Positions 1 through 8,542 of a stretch of 33,656 bases of DNA are shown here, piece by piece. Each line of letters opens with the position of its first letter. Position 1 is the first letter of the stretch. The stretch is from contig CAYLHF010000032.1 of NCBI GenBank assembly GCA_964383365.1, positions 1 to 33,656 on the forward strand, read 5' to 3'. The position numbers were made by a program, and so were the translations under genes. The DNA comes from CAYLHF01 sp964383365. GTDB lineage: Bacteria > Bacteroidota > Rhodothermia > Rhodothermales > UBA10348. The notes below the pieces were generated by a model, which was not told where the DNA came from, did no database searches, and was given only the letters and a program-made list of their open reading frames with translations.

Positions 1-255
1 GGAGACTTGCGCAAATCTGTTCCTAGTACGAGAGGACCGGAATGGACGAACCTCTAGTGTATCTGTTGTGGCGCCAGCTGCATCGCAGAGTAGCTACGTT
101 CGGAAGGGATAAGCGCTGAAAGCATCTAAGCACGAAGCCTATTGCAAGATTAGGTCTCCCTTACGGGTCGTTCGAGATGAGGACGTTGATAGGCGGTAGG
201 TATAATCATGGTAACATGTTCAGCCGAGCCGTACTAATTACCCGTTAGGCTTAAT
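1..255 (+). rRNA. rrl: 23S ribosomal RNA, 3' end (partial)
   Basis: The last roughly 255 nt of 23S rRNA; the 5' part lies off the window. The universally conserved sarcin-ricin loop (AGTACGAGAGGACCGG) is at 25-40, and the domain VI tail ends in GTACTAAT...GGCTTAA near 254. The 3' end is placed by comparison with the usual bacterial end and could be off by a few bases. A scaffold that begins inside an rRNA operon is typical of short-read assembly breaking at multicopy rRNA genes. Confidence 0.96.
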
Positions 256-393
256 ACTCCGTTATTTTACATGAGTCGCGCTTACGTCAAGCGCTCTTAT
301 GGTAGTTACTATTTCTCGCTCGTGCGCTACGGAACAATCATCATGTCGGGTCGGATCTGAACCGTTCAACGGGACTGGTTCGACAACAGTTTG

Positions 394-508
<115 letters not shown>

Positions 509-517
509 CTCTTTTTG

Positions 518-557
518 AAAGTCCCTGTTACTCAAGTGAGTAGCAGGGACTTTTTTT
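518..557 (+). terminator. Intrinsic terminator of the rRNA operon
   Basis: A 14-bp stem (520-533 with 538-551, one G-T wobble) closes a four-base AAGT loop and runs into seven T at 551-557. It starts about 10 nt after 5S, so it ends the rRNA transcript. On the opposite strand the same hairpin is followed only by a short T stretch; it might weakly stop the convergent feoA-feoB-DksA-like transcript, which is inference. Confidence 0.93.
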
Positions 558-603
558 GCCCGGCCCTTTTTGTACCGGAAAGGCTACAGACCTGTCTGAA
601 TCG

Positions 604-945
604 TTACGGCGATCGCTTCGCGCAGTCTAAGCACAGGCGAGATTCCGGTCGGAAGTCGAGACGACCTCGCTGGATCGCCGATTCGCAGATGATACATGAA
701 CCATACGTCCCGTCCTCGATTGATTTGAGCGCTGCATGAATCATCTCAAGTCTGGCCAAAAGTCGCCGACGACCATCGGCTGAGATACTCTGAGCCTGGA
801 TCGCCTCCATTCGTGTCAGGCGTCCTATCGCGTTATCTGGAGAGATACTCTCGTTGGAAGAATGGGAGTGAGCAAGACTTTTGTTGATCTCAATCACCAG
901 CGAATCGAGGATGTCTTTAAAATGTGAGCGATCTTTGGCGTTCAT
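604..945 (-). CDS. DksA/TraR family C4 zinc-finger protein
   Basis: A 113-residue protein with the DksA/TraR layout: an N-terminal helical (probably coiled-coil) part over residues 1-75, then a four-cysteine zinc finger (CIIC, 17 residues, CLDC) near residues 83-107, and a short tail. Family members bind in the RNA polymerase secondary channel and modulate initiation, often with ppGpp. It is shorter than E. coli DksA (151 residues) and resembles the compact versions common in Bacteroidota. It lies 40 nt after feoB on the same strand, so it is probably the third gene of the feo operon. The four cysteines make the family call firm; the exact promoter targets cannot be read from sequence. Confidence 0.9.
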   Translation of the reverse strand: MNAKDRSHFKDILDSLVIEINKSLAHSHSSNESISPDNAIGRLTRMEAIQAQSISADGRRRLLARLEMIHAALKSIEDGTYGSCIICESAIQRGRLDFRPESRLCLDCAKRSP

Positions 946-985
946 AGCCCAGCGTGATTGAATGAAGATCGGTCGAGCGCAGGGA

Positions 986-3229
986 TCAATCCAGTCCCAG
1001 CGCTTTTCCTCCCTGATACACGAGAAGGGAAAGCAGATAGGCTGCGCCAGTCATATACAGCCACATAAATACCGGCCATTTCCAGGAATTCAATTCTCTT
1101 TGGACAATGGCGAGTGTACTCGAACACTGAAGCGCAAGGACAAAAAATATCAACAGACTGATCGCAACAAGGGGCGTGTAAAGTACCTCACCTGTCTTTG
1201 GATCTCTAGCCTTACGAAGATGATCCCGGAGAGCGATGCTGTTTTCGTCAGCGTCGGCTACACTGTATATAGTCCCCAGGGCACCGATGATTACTTCCCG
1301 TGCGGTAAACGCGGCCAGTAGACCGGCACTCAGTTTCCAGTCAAATCCAAGCGGGCGCATGACAGGCTCGATCACATGTCCGAGTTGACCCATGATACTG
1401 TGTTCGAGTCGGAACGAGTTCTCATCGCCTTCGAGGTCCAACAATTCTGACCGCAGTGCCGCCCGGTTTGACACAGCGTCTGAACCGGTATCCGACGTGC
1501 CCGATATCTGCTGTTCCAGTGTCACGCGACGCGCCGTCAACTCCGGGCTGAACGCGGCTCGTGGGAAACTGGACGCAAACCACAGAATAATGCTGAAGAA
1601 GAAGATGATCTTCCCGGCCGTGGTGAGAAACATCAGAGCACGTTCCCACATCCGCCATACGACCAGCTTCCACTGGGGTGCCCGGTAGGGCGGTAATTCC
1701 ATCACAAACGACGATTTCTCGACCTTCAGGATGCGGCCGAGTGCAGCGGCCGCAATGAAGGCCGCGAGCGTACCGAGAAAATAGAGTCCGAACATGGTCG
1801 CTCCCTGAAGTCCTATCGGGCCGAAAAGGGGAACGGCCGGAATGAAGGCCGCAATAAAGAGCGTATATACCGGGAGACGTGCCGAACAGCTCATGAACGG
1901 AACGATCAGAATGGTGAGGAGACGGTCTTTCGGGTTCTCCATCGTCCGCGTCGCCATAATAGCGGGAACGGCGCAGGCCAAGGCACTCATCATCGGCATC
2001 ACGGAGCCGCCGGATAGGCCAACGCTGCGCATCAGTTTATCCATTATGAACGCCGATCGAGCCATGTAGCCCGTACTCTCCATGAGAGAGAGAAAAAAGA
2101 ACAGGAGGAGAATCTGCGGAAGAAAGACAATAACGTTGCCGACTCCAGCGATCACACCGTCGACGAGGAGGTCGGTACCCATTCCGACGGGCATGAGTGA
2201 TCGGGCCAGCGCGCCGAGTGAGAGCATTCCGCTTTCAATCAGATCCATCGCCGGTGTGGCCCATGAAAAGACGGACTGAAAGACCAGGAGAAGCAAACCT
2301 GAGAACAACACCGGCCCCAGAACCCGGTGAAGGAGTACTTTGTCGATTCGGTCCGTCTGGGAATCTCCATTCATGGCCCCCGCCCGATGAATGACGCCAC
2401 GTGCGATCCCTCTGAGATAGGCATAACGCGCCTCGACCTCTTCCTGCGCAGGATTAATACCCGCTGCGTCGAGTCGTGCGCGCACCTCAACGACCGCCTC
2501 GCGAAACGGACGATTTTCGTCCAACCAGTGATCCAGGAGCCGATCATTTACAAGGACCCGAAGACACTCGGTTTCAACGACGGCTCGGGACGCCCCGGGC
2601 CAGAGTTTTGCCAGAACCGGATACAGCGATTCCAGTCCCTGTTTCAGTGTCTCGGGAAGAACGAACGGTGACCGGGTCCACGCGGCCTTTTCCCTTAAAA
2701 TAGCACGTCGGAGTTCCTCCAACCCTTCTCCTTTACGGGCGATCATCGGAATGACGGGACAACCGATCTCGCTACTCAATCGCTCGAAATCGATTTCAAT
2801 ACCCGAGGATTGCACCTCGTCCATCATATTAAGGACGACAATGAGAGGAATTCCGGTCTCGCGAAGTTGGGATGCGAGATAGAGATTCCGTTCCAGATTG
2901 GTAGCGTTTGCCACACAGACTATAAGATCAGGGACAGGCTCATTTTCAACGCGCCCGGCTATGACGTCATAGGCAATCTGTTCATCGAGAGATCGTGGAC
3001 TGAGACTATAGGTGCCCGGTAGATCTACGATCAGTGTCTTTTCTTCTCCTTTGAGAGAGCCGATTCTGCGTTCAACCGTGACACCCGGATAATTCCCTAC
3101 ATTCTGATGGAGTCCGGTGAGCGCATTGAATACCGTTGATTTTCCGGAGTTGGGATTCCCGGCAATCGCTATGGTGACACGATCTGTCGTCGGACGAATC
3201 TCTGGAGCGGCATGACAGGAAGAGGCCAT
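986..3229 (-). CDS. feoB: Ferrous iron transporter B (FeoB)
   Basis: A 747-residue inner-membrane Fe(II) transporter with a fused N-terminal G domain. G-protein motifs are clear: G1 GNPNSGKS at residues 24-31, switch I with YPGVTVE at 47-53, G3 DLPG at 69-72 and G4 NMMD at 134-137. A helical linker follows to about residue 285, then the polytopic membrane part with the two Gate-type regions (around 340-470 and 510-720). Length matches the family (700-800). It follows feoA by 35 nt on the same strand. A divergent insert around residues 555-610, rich in Glu and Ser and predicted soluble, lies between membrane segments. Regulation is probably by iron through the palindrome upstream of feoA. Confidence 0.97.
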   Translation of the reverse strand: MASSCHAAPEIRPTTDRVTIAIAGNPNSGKSTVFNALTGLHQNVGNYPGVTVERRIGSLKGEEKTLIVDLPGTYSLSPRSLDEQIAYDVIAGRVENEPVPDLIVCVANATNLERNLYLASQLRETGIPLIVVLNMMDEVQSSGIEIDFERLSSEIGCPVIPMIARKGEGLEELRRAILREKAAWTRSPFVLPETLKQGLESLYPVLAKLWPGASRAVVETECLRVLVNDRLLDHWLDENRPFREAVVEVRARLDAAGINPAQEEVEARYAYLRGIARGVIHRAGAMNGDSQTDRIDKVLLHRVLGPVLFSGLLLLVFQSVFSWATPAMDLIESGMLSLGALARSLMPVGMGTDLLVDGVIAGVGNVIVFLPQILLLFFFLSLMESTGYMARSAFIMDKLMRSVGLSGGSVMPMMSALACAVPAIMATRTMENPKDRLLTILIVPFMSCSARLPVYTLFIAAFIPAVPLFGPIGLQGATMFGLYFLGTLAAFIAAAALGRILKVEKSSFVMELPPYRAPQWKLVVWRMWERALMFLTTAGKIIFFFSIILWFASSFPRAAFSPELTARRVTLEQQISGTSDTGSDAVSNRAALRSELLDLEGDENSFRLEHSIMGQLGHVIEPVMRPLGFDWKLSAGLLAAFTAREVIIGALGTIYSVADADENSIALRDHLRKARDPKTGEVLYTPLVAISLLIFFVLALQCSSTLAIVQRELNSWKWPVFMWLYMTGAAYLLSLLVYQGGKALGLD

Positions 3230-3264
3230 TCGGTTCGACGATTTTCGATTCCGGAACTCTCGGA

Positions 3265-3486
3265 TTATTCGGTCTCGACGAGGATGTATGAGGCGTCCTC
3301 ACGTCCAATCGCAACTTCGGTGTTGTCTACTTTGACGGCAATCGGATCTCCGAGAGGTGCCTGGCACACTACCTTCAGGAGCGCTCCGGGAAGAATACCG
3401 AGTTCGAGCAGACGAAAAGTAATTCTACTCCCTGCCCGTACGACACGAGCACTGCTACCGGGTTTGATCTGATTCAGTGTAACCAT
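3265..3486 (-). CDS. feoA: Ferrous iron transport protein A (FeoA)
   Basis: A small cytosolic SH3-like protein of 73 residues (75 is typical) that partners with FeoB. The core LNQIKPGSSARVV...RLLELGILPGALLKVV is diagnostic of FeoA, with the RLLELG(I/M)xPG signature near residue 25. I chose the ATG at 3486; an in-frame TTG at 3495 would add three residues (MDS) and is less likely because it is a weaker codon. It is the first gene of the feoA-feoB-DksA-like operon. A 19-bp perfect palindrome lies about 66-84 nt upstream. Confidence 0.95.
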   Translation of the reverse strand: MVTLNQIKPGSSARVVRAGSRITFRLLELGILPGALLKVVCQAPLGDPIAVKVDNTEVAIGREDASYILVETE

Positions 3487-3551
3487 GGAATCCAAGAATT
3501 ACCAGACGAGTCGCAGGATCTACCTATTTAGGACTTTGTCATCCGAGTCTA

Positions 3552-3570
3552 ATTTAGATTGATTCTAAAT
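3552..3570. promoter_or_regulatory. Probable iron-responsive operator (Fur/Irr-like palindrome)
   Basis: ATTTAGA-TTGAT-TCTAAAT is a perfect 7-bp inverted repeat with a 5-nt spacer, 19 bp in all, which is the usual size of Fur-superfamily operators. Its arms resemble the rhizobial Irr/ICE-type motif (TTTAGAA...TTCTAAA). It lies upstream of feoA (minus strand). A possible promoter on that strand, TTAGAC, 16 nt, TAAATA, places the -35 element next to the palindrome. The binding protein is not in the window, and a DtxR-type regulator is also possible. Confidence 0.6.
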
Positions 3571-3776
3571 AGAAAACCGCCTACTTCGTGAGAAAAAATG
3601 GTCAAGTCAGATAATAACAGTCACTCATATTCCGTATCGGCGATTCCTCGCCGGATGGGATCGGATAGAATCTTAACCAAGATGGGACACCCTGGTTCGT
3701 ACTTTTACTTCGGTCTGGGTCAACACCTTCAGATCAATTCCCGTCGCCTGATAATCACTCATTTGCCGTTCCTGCG

Positions 3777-6047
3777 ATGATCGCACCTGCACCCGAGGAT
3801 CCCACGATAGATATCACAACGGCCCGTGATCACGGTCTGACGGATGAGGAGTATGGCTGGATTCTGGACGAGTTGGGTCGTACGCCCACGCTCGTGGAAT
3901 TGGGTATTTACAGTGTCATGTGGAGTGAGCACTGTTCCTACAAGAACTCGATTGCTTTGCTCAAGACGCTCCCCCGGGATGGTGAGCAATTACTCGTCGA
4001 GGCGGGCGAGGAGAATGCCGGGCTGGTCGACGTGGGAGATGGACTCGCGGTGGCATTCAAGATTGAATCTCACAATCATCCGTCTGCAGTCGAACCCTAT
4101 CAGGGTGCGGCGACGGGCGTTGGGGGTATCCAACGAGACATTTTTACGATGGGAGCCAGGCCCGTGTGTAGTCTGAATTCTCTTCGATTCGGATCGCTCG
4201 ACAGTCCTCGCGTTCGCCATCTTTTCGATGGAGTTGTCCGAGGAATCGGAGATTATGGCAATTCGTTTGGTGTCCCTACCGTAGGAGGAGAGGTCTATTT
4301 TGATCCAGCGTATGAAGGGAATCCGCTCGTGAATGCGATGAGCGTTGGTCTTGTTGATGTGGGATCAACCGCATCGGCGACTGCCGAAGGTCCGGGTAAT
4401 CCAGTCTATATCGTCGGGTCTGCGACGGGGCGGGATGGTATTCATGGTGCGACATTTGCGTCGGAAGAGATATCCGAGGCCAGTGAAGCAAAGCGTCCCA
4501 GCGTCCAGGTAGGTGATCCATTCACCGAAAAATTGCTCCTCGAGGCGACACTCGAGGTCATCTCGACGGGTTGCGTGGTCGGGATTCAGGATATGGGAGC
4601 TGCCGGTCTGACGTGCTCGTCATGCGAAATGACCGCCAAAGGGGAAACGGGAATGCTGATTCATGCCGATCGCGTTCCGGCTCGTGAGATCGGTATGACC
4701 CCGTACGAGATACTTTTGTCTGAGAGTCAGGAGCGTATGCTTATTGTGTGTCAAAAGGGTCAGGAAGCGGTATTGGAGGGTGTCTTTGGCAAATGGGATC
4801 TCCATGCAGAATGTATCGGTGAAGTCACGTCCGACGAACGTGTCCGGATTCTCTGGCATGGGAAGGAAGTGGCCAATGTTCGGGCTGACCATCTGGTGCT
4901 CGGAGGTGGTGCCCCCGTCTACAATCGAGAAGCCAAACGTCCCGCCTATCTGGATGAGACGTCCAGTTTTTCGGTTGAACACGAAATTGACGACATAAAG
5001 GGGTCTGCGGATCAACTTCTTCTGAGATTACTGGGCTCACCAAATATTGCCTCCAAACGGTGGGTTTTCGAGCAATACGATACCATGGTCCGGACCAACA
5101 CGCTTCTTGGTCCCGGTCCGAGCGATGCGGCCGTCGTTCGCATCAAGGGGACCCGGAAGGCACTCGCGGTTGCTACCGATTGTAACGGTCGCTACGTCTA
5201 CCTGAATCCAAGAAAGGGTGCACAGATTGCCGTAGCTGAGGCGGCCAGAAATGTAGTCTGCTCGGGTGGACAACCGGTCGCCATTACGAATTGCCTGAAC
5301 TTCGGTAATCCCTATAAGCCTGATGTATACTGGGTCTTTAAGGAGGCGGTATCCGGTATGGGCGATGCCTGTCGAGCCCTGAATACACCGGTTACGGGTG
5401 GAAATGTATCCTTTTACAACGAAAACCCGGAAGGCGCGGTCTTTCCGACTCCCACGATCGGGATGCTCGGTGTCGTGGAGGATTCCGAAAGGCATACGAT
5501 GTCCATCGGCTTCAAGCAAGACGGAGACATCGTTTTGCTTCTGACTCCTGGTACATGGACTCATAAGGCCAACCTGGATGGAAGTGAATATCTATCTACC
5601 ATTCACGGCAGGACGAGCGGCGACGCGCCTCATTTTGAACTTGAGGAGGAACGTCTTATTCAGTCAGCGTGTCTGGAAATGATTCAGAGTGAACTCATTC
5701 AGAGTTCGCACGACGTTTCCGACGGTGGCCTTGCCGTCTGTCTGGCAGAATGTGTCATGGCCGCGACCGGACTGGGTGCCCGGATAGCTTTAAATACGAC
5801 CGAGGCAGTGAGACTGGACGAAATGTTATTTGGAGAGGCGCAGTCCAGGATCGTACTCTCTTCCCGACCAGAAAAATTTGCGAGGATTCAGGGAATCGCT
5901 GAATCCCTGAACTGCAGACTGACAAAACTCGGGGTCGTGACAGATGGTCCACTGACCATTCAGGTTGATGGCCAGAAGACGGTCGATCTGTCGGTATCGA
6001 GTCTCAGGTCTCCATATGAAGGGGCCATTCCAGGATATATGAACTGA
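3777..6047 (+). CDS. purL: Phosphoribosylformylglycinamidine synthase subunit PurL
   Basis: A 756-residue cytosolic enzyme of de novo purine synthesis. It makes FGAM from FGAR using ATP and ammonia passed from PurQ, with PurS as bridge. The signature WSEHCSYK is at residues 49-56, the ATP/FGAR region KIESHNHPS...YQGAATGVGG follows near 95-118, and the duplicated AIRS-like halves are visible (for example QDMGAAGLTCSS in the first half and SHDVSDGGLA in the second). The length fits the small PurL type, which needs separate PurS and PurQ; neither is in this window. The ATG at 3777 is used. About 290 nt upstream separates it from the divergent feoA, so it has its own promoter. Confidence 0.97.
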   Translation: MIAPAPEDPTIDITTARDHGLTDEEYGWILDELGRTPTLVELGIYSVMWSEHCSYKNSIALLKTLPRDGEQLLVEAGEENAGLVDVGDGLAVAFKIESHNHPSAVEPYQGAATGVGGIQRDIFTMGARPVCSLNSLRFGSLDSPRVRHLFDGVVRGIGDYGNSFGVPTVGGEVYFDPAYEGNPLVNAMSVGLVDVGSTASATAEGPGNPVYIVGSATGRDGIHGATFASEEISEASEAKRPSVQVGDPFTEKLLLEATLEVISTGCVVGIQDMGAAGLTCSSCEMTAKGETGMLIHADRVPAREIGMTPYEILLSESQERMLIVCQKGQEAVLEGVFGKWDLHAECIGEVTSDERVRILWHGKEVANVRADHLVLGGGAPVYNREAKRPAYLDETSSFSVEHEIDDIKGSADQLLLRLLGSPNIASKRWVFEQYDTMVRTNTLLGPGPSDAAVVRIKGTRKALAVATDCNGRYVYLNPRKGAQIAVAEAARNVVCSGGQPVAITNCLNFGNPYKPDVYWVFKEAVSGMGDACRALNTPVTGGNVSFYNENPEGAVFPTPTIGMLGVVEDSERHTMSIGFKQDGDIVLLLTPGTWTHKANLDGSEYLSTIHGRTSGDAPHFELEEERLIQSACLEMIQSELIQSSHDVSDGGLAVCLAECVMAATGLGARIALNTTEAVRLDEMLFGEAQSRIVLSSRPEKFARIQGIAESLNCRLTKLGVVTDGPLTIQVDGQKTVDLSVSSLRSPYEGAIPGYMN

Positions 6048-6092
6048 CGCGTTGGCCGAATGGACGATATGGCATTTTTCTTGATGACCGCT

Positions 6093-6128
6093 TCACCACG
6101 AGTCCTGTAACACAATGTGTAGTGGTGA
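6093..6128 (+). promoter_or_regulatory. Interrupted hairpin upstream of trxA
   Basis: TCACCAC (6093-6099) pairs with GTGGTGA (6122-6128), and inside it ACACA (6110-6114) pairs with TGTGT (6116-6120) around a single A. It lies 46 nt after the purL stop and 64 nt before the trxA ATG. No T-run follows, so it may be an operator or a purL 3' stability element; unproven. Confidence 0.35.
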
Positions 6129-6191
6129 CACCAACCGCTCAATGAAAGTATCTGTTCAAACAAATAAAACCTCTTGATGGGGGACAGCAAC

Positions 6192-6536
6192 ATGGCAAAC
6201 GAAGCCAATTATGTAACACTGACCGACGCAAATTTTCAGGCAGAAGTGCTGCAATCTGATCAGCCGGTCCTCGTCGACTTCTGGGCAACGTGGTGTGGCC
6301 CGTGCCGTATTATTGCACCCGTAATTGAAGAGCTTTCGACGGAATATGCCGGACGGGCAAAAGTGGCCAAGATGGATGTCGATAACAATCAGGGAGTTCC
6401 AATGCAGTACGGAGTCCGATCTATCCCGACCCTGTTGTTTTTCAAAGATGGCCAGGTCGTTGATCAGTTGATCGGTGCCGCACCGAAGCGGGCATTGGCT
6501 GCAAAATTGGATGCCCTGGTCGGACAGGAGGCATAA
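6192..6536 (+). CDS. trxA: Thioredoxin
   Basis: A 114-residue cytosolic thioredoxin with the classic active site WCGPC (Cys35 and Cys38) in the context VDFWATWCGPCR, the cis-proline segment SIPTLLFF and a C-terminal helix. The start at 6192 gives a normal family N-terminus (MANEANYVTL) with a GGGG stretch just upstream; an in-frame ATG at 6177 would add five residues and a TTG at 6174 one more. It lies 119 nt ahead of trxB on the same strand. The pair supplies reducing power for ribonucleotide reductase and methionine sulfoxide reductases such as the MsrBA at 27137. Confidence 0.96.
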   Translation: MANEANYVTLTDANFQAEVLQSDQPVLVDFWATWCGPCRIIAPVIEELSTEYAGRAKVAKMDVDNNQGVPMQYGVRSIPTLLFFKDGQVVDQLIGAAPKRALAAKLDALVGQEA

Positions 6537-6655
6537 GACCCTCGTCTGAGGGCCGTGGTAGCGAATGGTATCGGGACACCTTCTGTGCGGGCATATGGTC
6601 CTGTCGAATGACACGGATTGCGTCGATATACGTTTTTCGAATAGGTAAACAGTAG

Positions 6656-7597
6656 ATGGATTTTTCTTCAGCCGAAAGGCACAAGGTGGTCGTCATTGGT
6701 ACCGGACCGGCCGGACTGACTGCGGCCCTGTATACGGCCCGCGCTAACTTGAATCCTGTAGTATTTCAGGGGCCTGAACCGGGTGGACAACTGATCACGA
6801 CGACCGACGTTGAAAATTTCCCCGGATTTCCAGAAGGAATAATGGGTCCTGAGATCATGCAGAAGTTCGAGGCTCAGGCCGTGCGATTCGGTGCGGACCT
6901 GAGATACGGAACGGTGACCGAGGTAGAATTTTCCGAGCGTCCATTCAGGCTCGTCGTGGACGAAGAGACGCCAGTCTTGGCAGATGCCGTCATCATTTCG
7001 ACGGGTGCATCGGCGATGTATCTCGGACTGGAAAACGAGAAGCGTCTGCTCGGACATGGAGTATCGGCGTGCGCGACCTGCGACGGTGCATTTTTTCGCG
7101 ATCAGGACGTCGCGATTGTGGGTGGCGGAGATACGGCGATGGAGGAGGCTCTTTTCCTCACGAGATTTGCCAGTAAGGTGCTGGTTGTACATCGACGCGA
7201 CGCTCTCCGGGCTTCAAAGATCATGCAGGAACGGGCCATGGCGAACGACAAAATCGAATTTGTCTGGAACTCGGTTATCGTGGATGTTCTCGGGGAATCT
7301 GAGGTAACGGGTGTTCGCGTTCGAAATACCACGTCGGACGCCGAGTCGGACCTGGACGTTCAGGGTCTCTTTCTGGCTATCGGGCATCGCCCCAATACCG
7401 ATGTGTTTGGCTCCTTCTTAGACAAGAACGAGACAGGGTATCTCGAAACACGCTCCAATTCAACGTATACCAATGTCGAAGGAGTTTTCGCATGCGGGGA
7501 TGCGCAGGACCACGTGTACCGGCAGGCTGTGACGGCGGCGGGAACAGGGTGTATGGCAGCAATCGATGCCGAGCGTTGGTTAGCGGAACAGGAGTAG
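6656..7597 (+). CDS. trxB: Thioredoxin-disulfide reductase
   Basis: A 313-residue flavoprotein that reduces thioredoxin with NADPH. The N-terminal FAD motif GTGPAGLTAA is near residues 15-24, the redox pair CATC is at 139-142, and the NADPH motif GGGDTAMEEA follows near 160. The C-terminal FAD segment YTNVEGVFACGDAQD is present. Length is normal for the low-molecular-weight bacterial type. The ATG at 6656 is preceded by no strong ribosome site, as is common in this group. It is convergent with the proline dehydrogenase gene, 50 nt away. Confidence 0.97.
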   Translation: MDFSSAERHKVVVIGTGPAGLTAALYTARANLNPVVFQGPEPGGQLITTTDVENFPGFPEGIMGPEIMQKFEAQAVRFGADLRYGTVTEVEFSERPFRLVVDEETPVLADAVIISTGASAMYLGLENEKRLLGHGVSACATCDGAFFRDQDVAIVGGGDTAMEEALFLTRFASKVLVVHRRDALRASKIMQERAMANDKIEFVWNSVIVDVLGESEVTGVRVRNTTSDAESDLDVQGLFLAIGHRPNTDVFGSFLDKNETGYLETRSNSTYTNVEGVFACGDAQDHVYRQAVTAAGTGCMAAIDAERWLAEQE

Positions 7598-7631
7598 ATC
7601 CTGTGTTCGGAATTGGCGCAGAACCATCCTC

Positions 7632-7648
7632 ACGAACTCGTTGTTCGT
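7632..7648. terminator. Weak hairpin between convergent trxB and proline dehydrogenase genes
   Basis: ACGAAC (7632-7637) and GTTCGT (7643-7648) form a 6-bp stem with a five-base loop, 34 nt after the trxB stop. It has only a broken T stretch after it (TACTTTCT), so it is at best a weak terminator for trxB. Confidence 0.3.
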
Positions 7649-8502
7649 TACTTTCTGATCAGATTCCTGAAGAGGAAAAAAATATTTTCTTTTCTCTCCC
7701 GAAGTCGCCGGGAGTAATACGGGAACCACATATTTCCATACGGCACATATACCCGCATTCCGTATCCTTCAGATGCGATTGAAGCCTGGGTATCAGGTCT
7801 CATCCCGTATAGCATCTGAAACTCGAACTGGTCGAGAGGGATCGCCTGAGATGCCGCAAACGTCTTCGTCGCTTCGATGAGCAAATCATCATGAGTGGCG
7901 ATGCCTGGAAAGTGACCTCGAGAGAGTAATGTCTGGGCGTACTCCATATATCGATCCCGAATCTGGGTCATTTTCAAATACGCGATCGAGGCCGGTTCCC
8001 GATATGCCCCTTTGCACAGACGAACGCGCGCTCCCCGTTCGCACATATTCTCAATATCGTCTCGGGTTCTTTTCAGGTACGCCTGAAGAACGATCCCGAC
8101 GTGGTCACGGTACTCCGAGTGAACTCTCTCGAAGATGCCGATCGTGGATTCGGTAACGTCGCTACCTTCCATGTCCAGACGGATAAACGCCTTTTTCTCC
8201 CTGGCTTTGTCCAGCAATTGATACAGATTCTGAAGACAAAATGCCTCGTCGATTTTCTGACCCAGCATGGAGAGCTTGATCGATATATTCCGGTCGACCC
8301 CCGGGTGGAGGCTCAGCGAATTCAACAGATCCAGATAGTTGTCGAGTGCCTGTTGAGCCAGATCTGGATCAGATATGTGCTCCCCGAGAAGGTCCAGCGT
8401 CGTCGACAGTCCCCTTCCCCGAAGGGAGTCGACTGTCTTAAAGGTATTATCCAGTGTCTCGGCAGCCACAAACCTGCGGGCCAGGAAGAACGGTAACTTC
8501 AT
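7648..8502 (-). CDS. Proline dehydrogenase (monofunctional)
   Basis: A 284-residue FAD enzyme of the PRODH beta-alpha barrel family that oxidises L-proline to P5C. Recognisable motifs are FIRLDMEGSD (barrel strand), RVRLCKGAYREP, a segment containing EFQMLYGM, and the C-terminal RVYVPYG..WFPYYSRRLRER substrate-binding helix, whose two adjacent Arg bind the proline carboxylate. It is the short form without the P5C dehydrogenase or DNA-binding domains of PutA. It follows the PLP enzyme gene by 40 nt on the same strand and is probably cotranscribed. No P5C dehydrogenase is in the window. ATG at 8502 is the only good start. Confidence 0.95.
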   Translation of the reverse strand: MKLPFFLARRFVAAETLDNTFKTVDSLRGRGLSTTLDLLGEHISDPDLAQQALDNYLDLLNSLSLHPGVDRNISIKLSMLGQKIDEAFCLQNLYQLLDKAREKKAFIRLDMEGSDVTESTIGIFERVHSEYRDHVGIVLQAYLKRTRDDIENMCERGARVRLCKGAYREPASIAYLKMTQIRDRYMEYAQTLLSRGHFPGIATHDDLLIEATKTFAASQAIPLDQFEFQMLYGMRPDTQASIASEGYGMRVYVPYGNMWFPYYSRRLRERKENIFFLFRNLIRK

Positions 8503-8542
8503 GCGGACGGCATCCGTTGAGATTGATCTTGATCGAGTAAAA

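Noticed and set aside
255..393. A tRNA in the 23S-5S spacer
   Set aside because: The roughly 138-nt spacer shows no cloverleaf, no TTCRA T-loop and no CCA-type acceptor end.
3598..3780. A 60-codon plus-strand frame just before purL
   Set aside because: No motif or ribosome site, and it occupies the promoter region between the divergent feoA and purL genes.
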